Assembly (NCBI GenBank): GCA_041628225.1
Contig: JBFKPQ010000146.1
Span: 1-6,044, forward strand
Direction of reading: 5' to 3'
DNA: 6,044 nt
From: JBFKPQ01 sp041628225
Lineage (GTDB): Bacteria; Actinomycetota; Acidimicrobiia; Spongiisociales; JAENVV01
Of the stretch, positions 6,039-6,044 are shown piece by piece (position 1 is the stretch's first letter; each line of letters starts with the position of its first letter). Under the pieces are notes generated by a model. That model saw only the letters and a program-made list of their open reading frames with translations. It had not been told where the DNA came from and did not search any database. Position numbers and translations under genes: made by a program.

Positions 6039-6044
6039 CGGCGC

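Overview
The window comes from a high-GC bacterium. The strong AGGAGG ribosome-binding sites, the Gly/Asp-rich lipoprotein N-terminus and the loose TAnnnT-type promoter elements suggest an actinobacterium (an acidimicrobial type would fit). That assignment is by style only; no rRNA or marker gene is present.

The core is a divergent choline/glycine-betaine locus. On the minus strand, 429-1376 encodes a lipid-anchored OpuAC/ProX-type substrate-binding protein. On the plus strand, starting 57 bp away, three genes overlap by 4 bp at each junction (ATGA, then GTGA): a ProV/OpuAA-type ATPase (1434-2468), a double-length ProW/OpuAB-type permease with two complete permease units in one chain (2465-4381), and choline dehydrogenase betA (4378-6021). 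The working model is that the lipoprotein captures choline (or betaine), the ATPase-permease imports it, and BetA oxidises choline to betaine aldehyde for osmoprotectant synthesis or as the first catabolic step. No betaine-aldehyde dehydrogenase (betB) or betI-like regulator lies in the window.

The left edge (1-215, minus strand) holds the N-terminal part of an unrecognised small protein built of 11/22-residue amphipathic repeats. The 213-bp gap between it and the binding-protein gene contains a candidate terminator for the latter and a candidate ECF-sigma-like promoter for the former.

Two regulatory sites stand out. The 57-bp divergent intergenic region carries a nearly concentric inverted repeat over back-to-back -10 elements, and the ATPase gene looks leaderless. 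At the right edge a perfect 10-bp inverted repeat with a 2-bp centre (6014-6035) overlaps the betA stop codon and fills the 17-bp spacer of a -35/-10 pair. It looks like a TetR-type operator for a gene starting just beyond the window. I see a well-organised osmolyte locus with several unusual details, not a wholly new system; the repeat protein and the terminal operator are the least explained parts.
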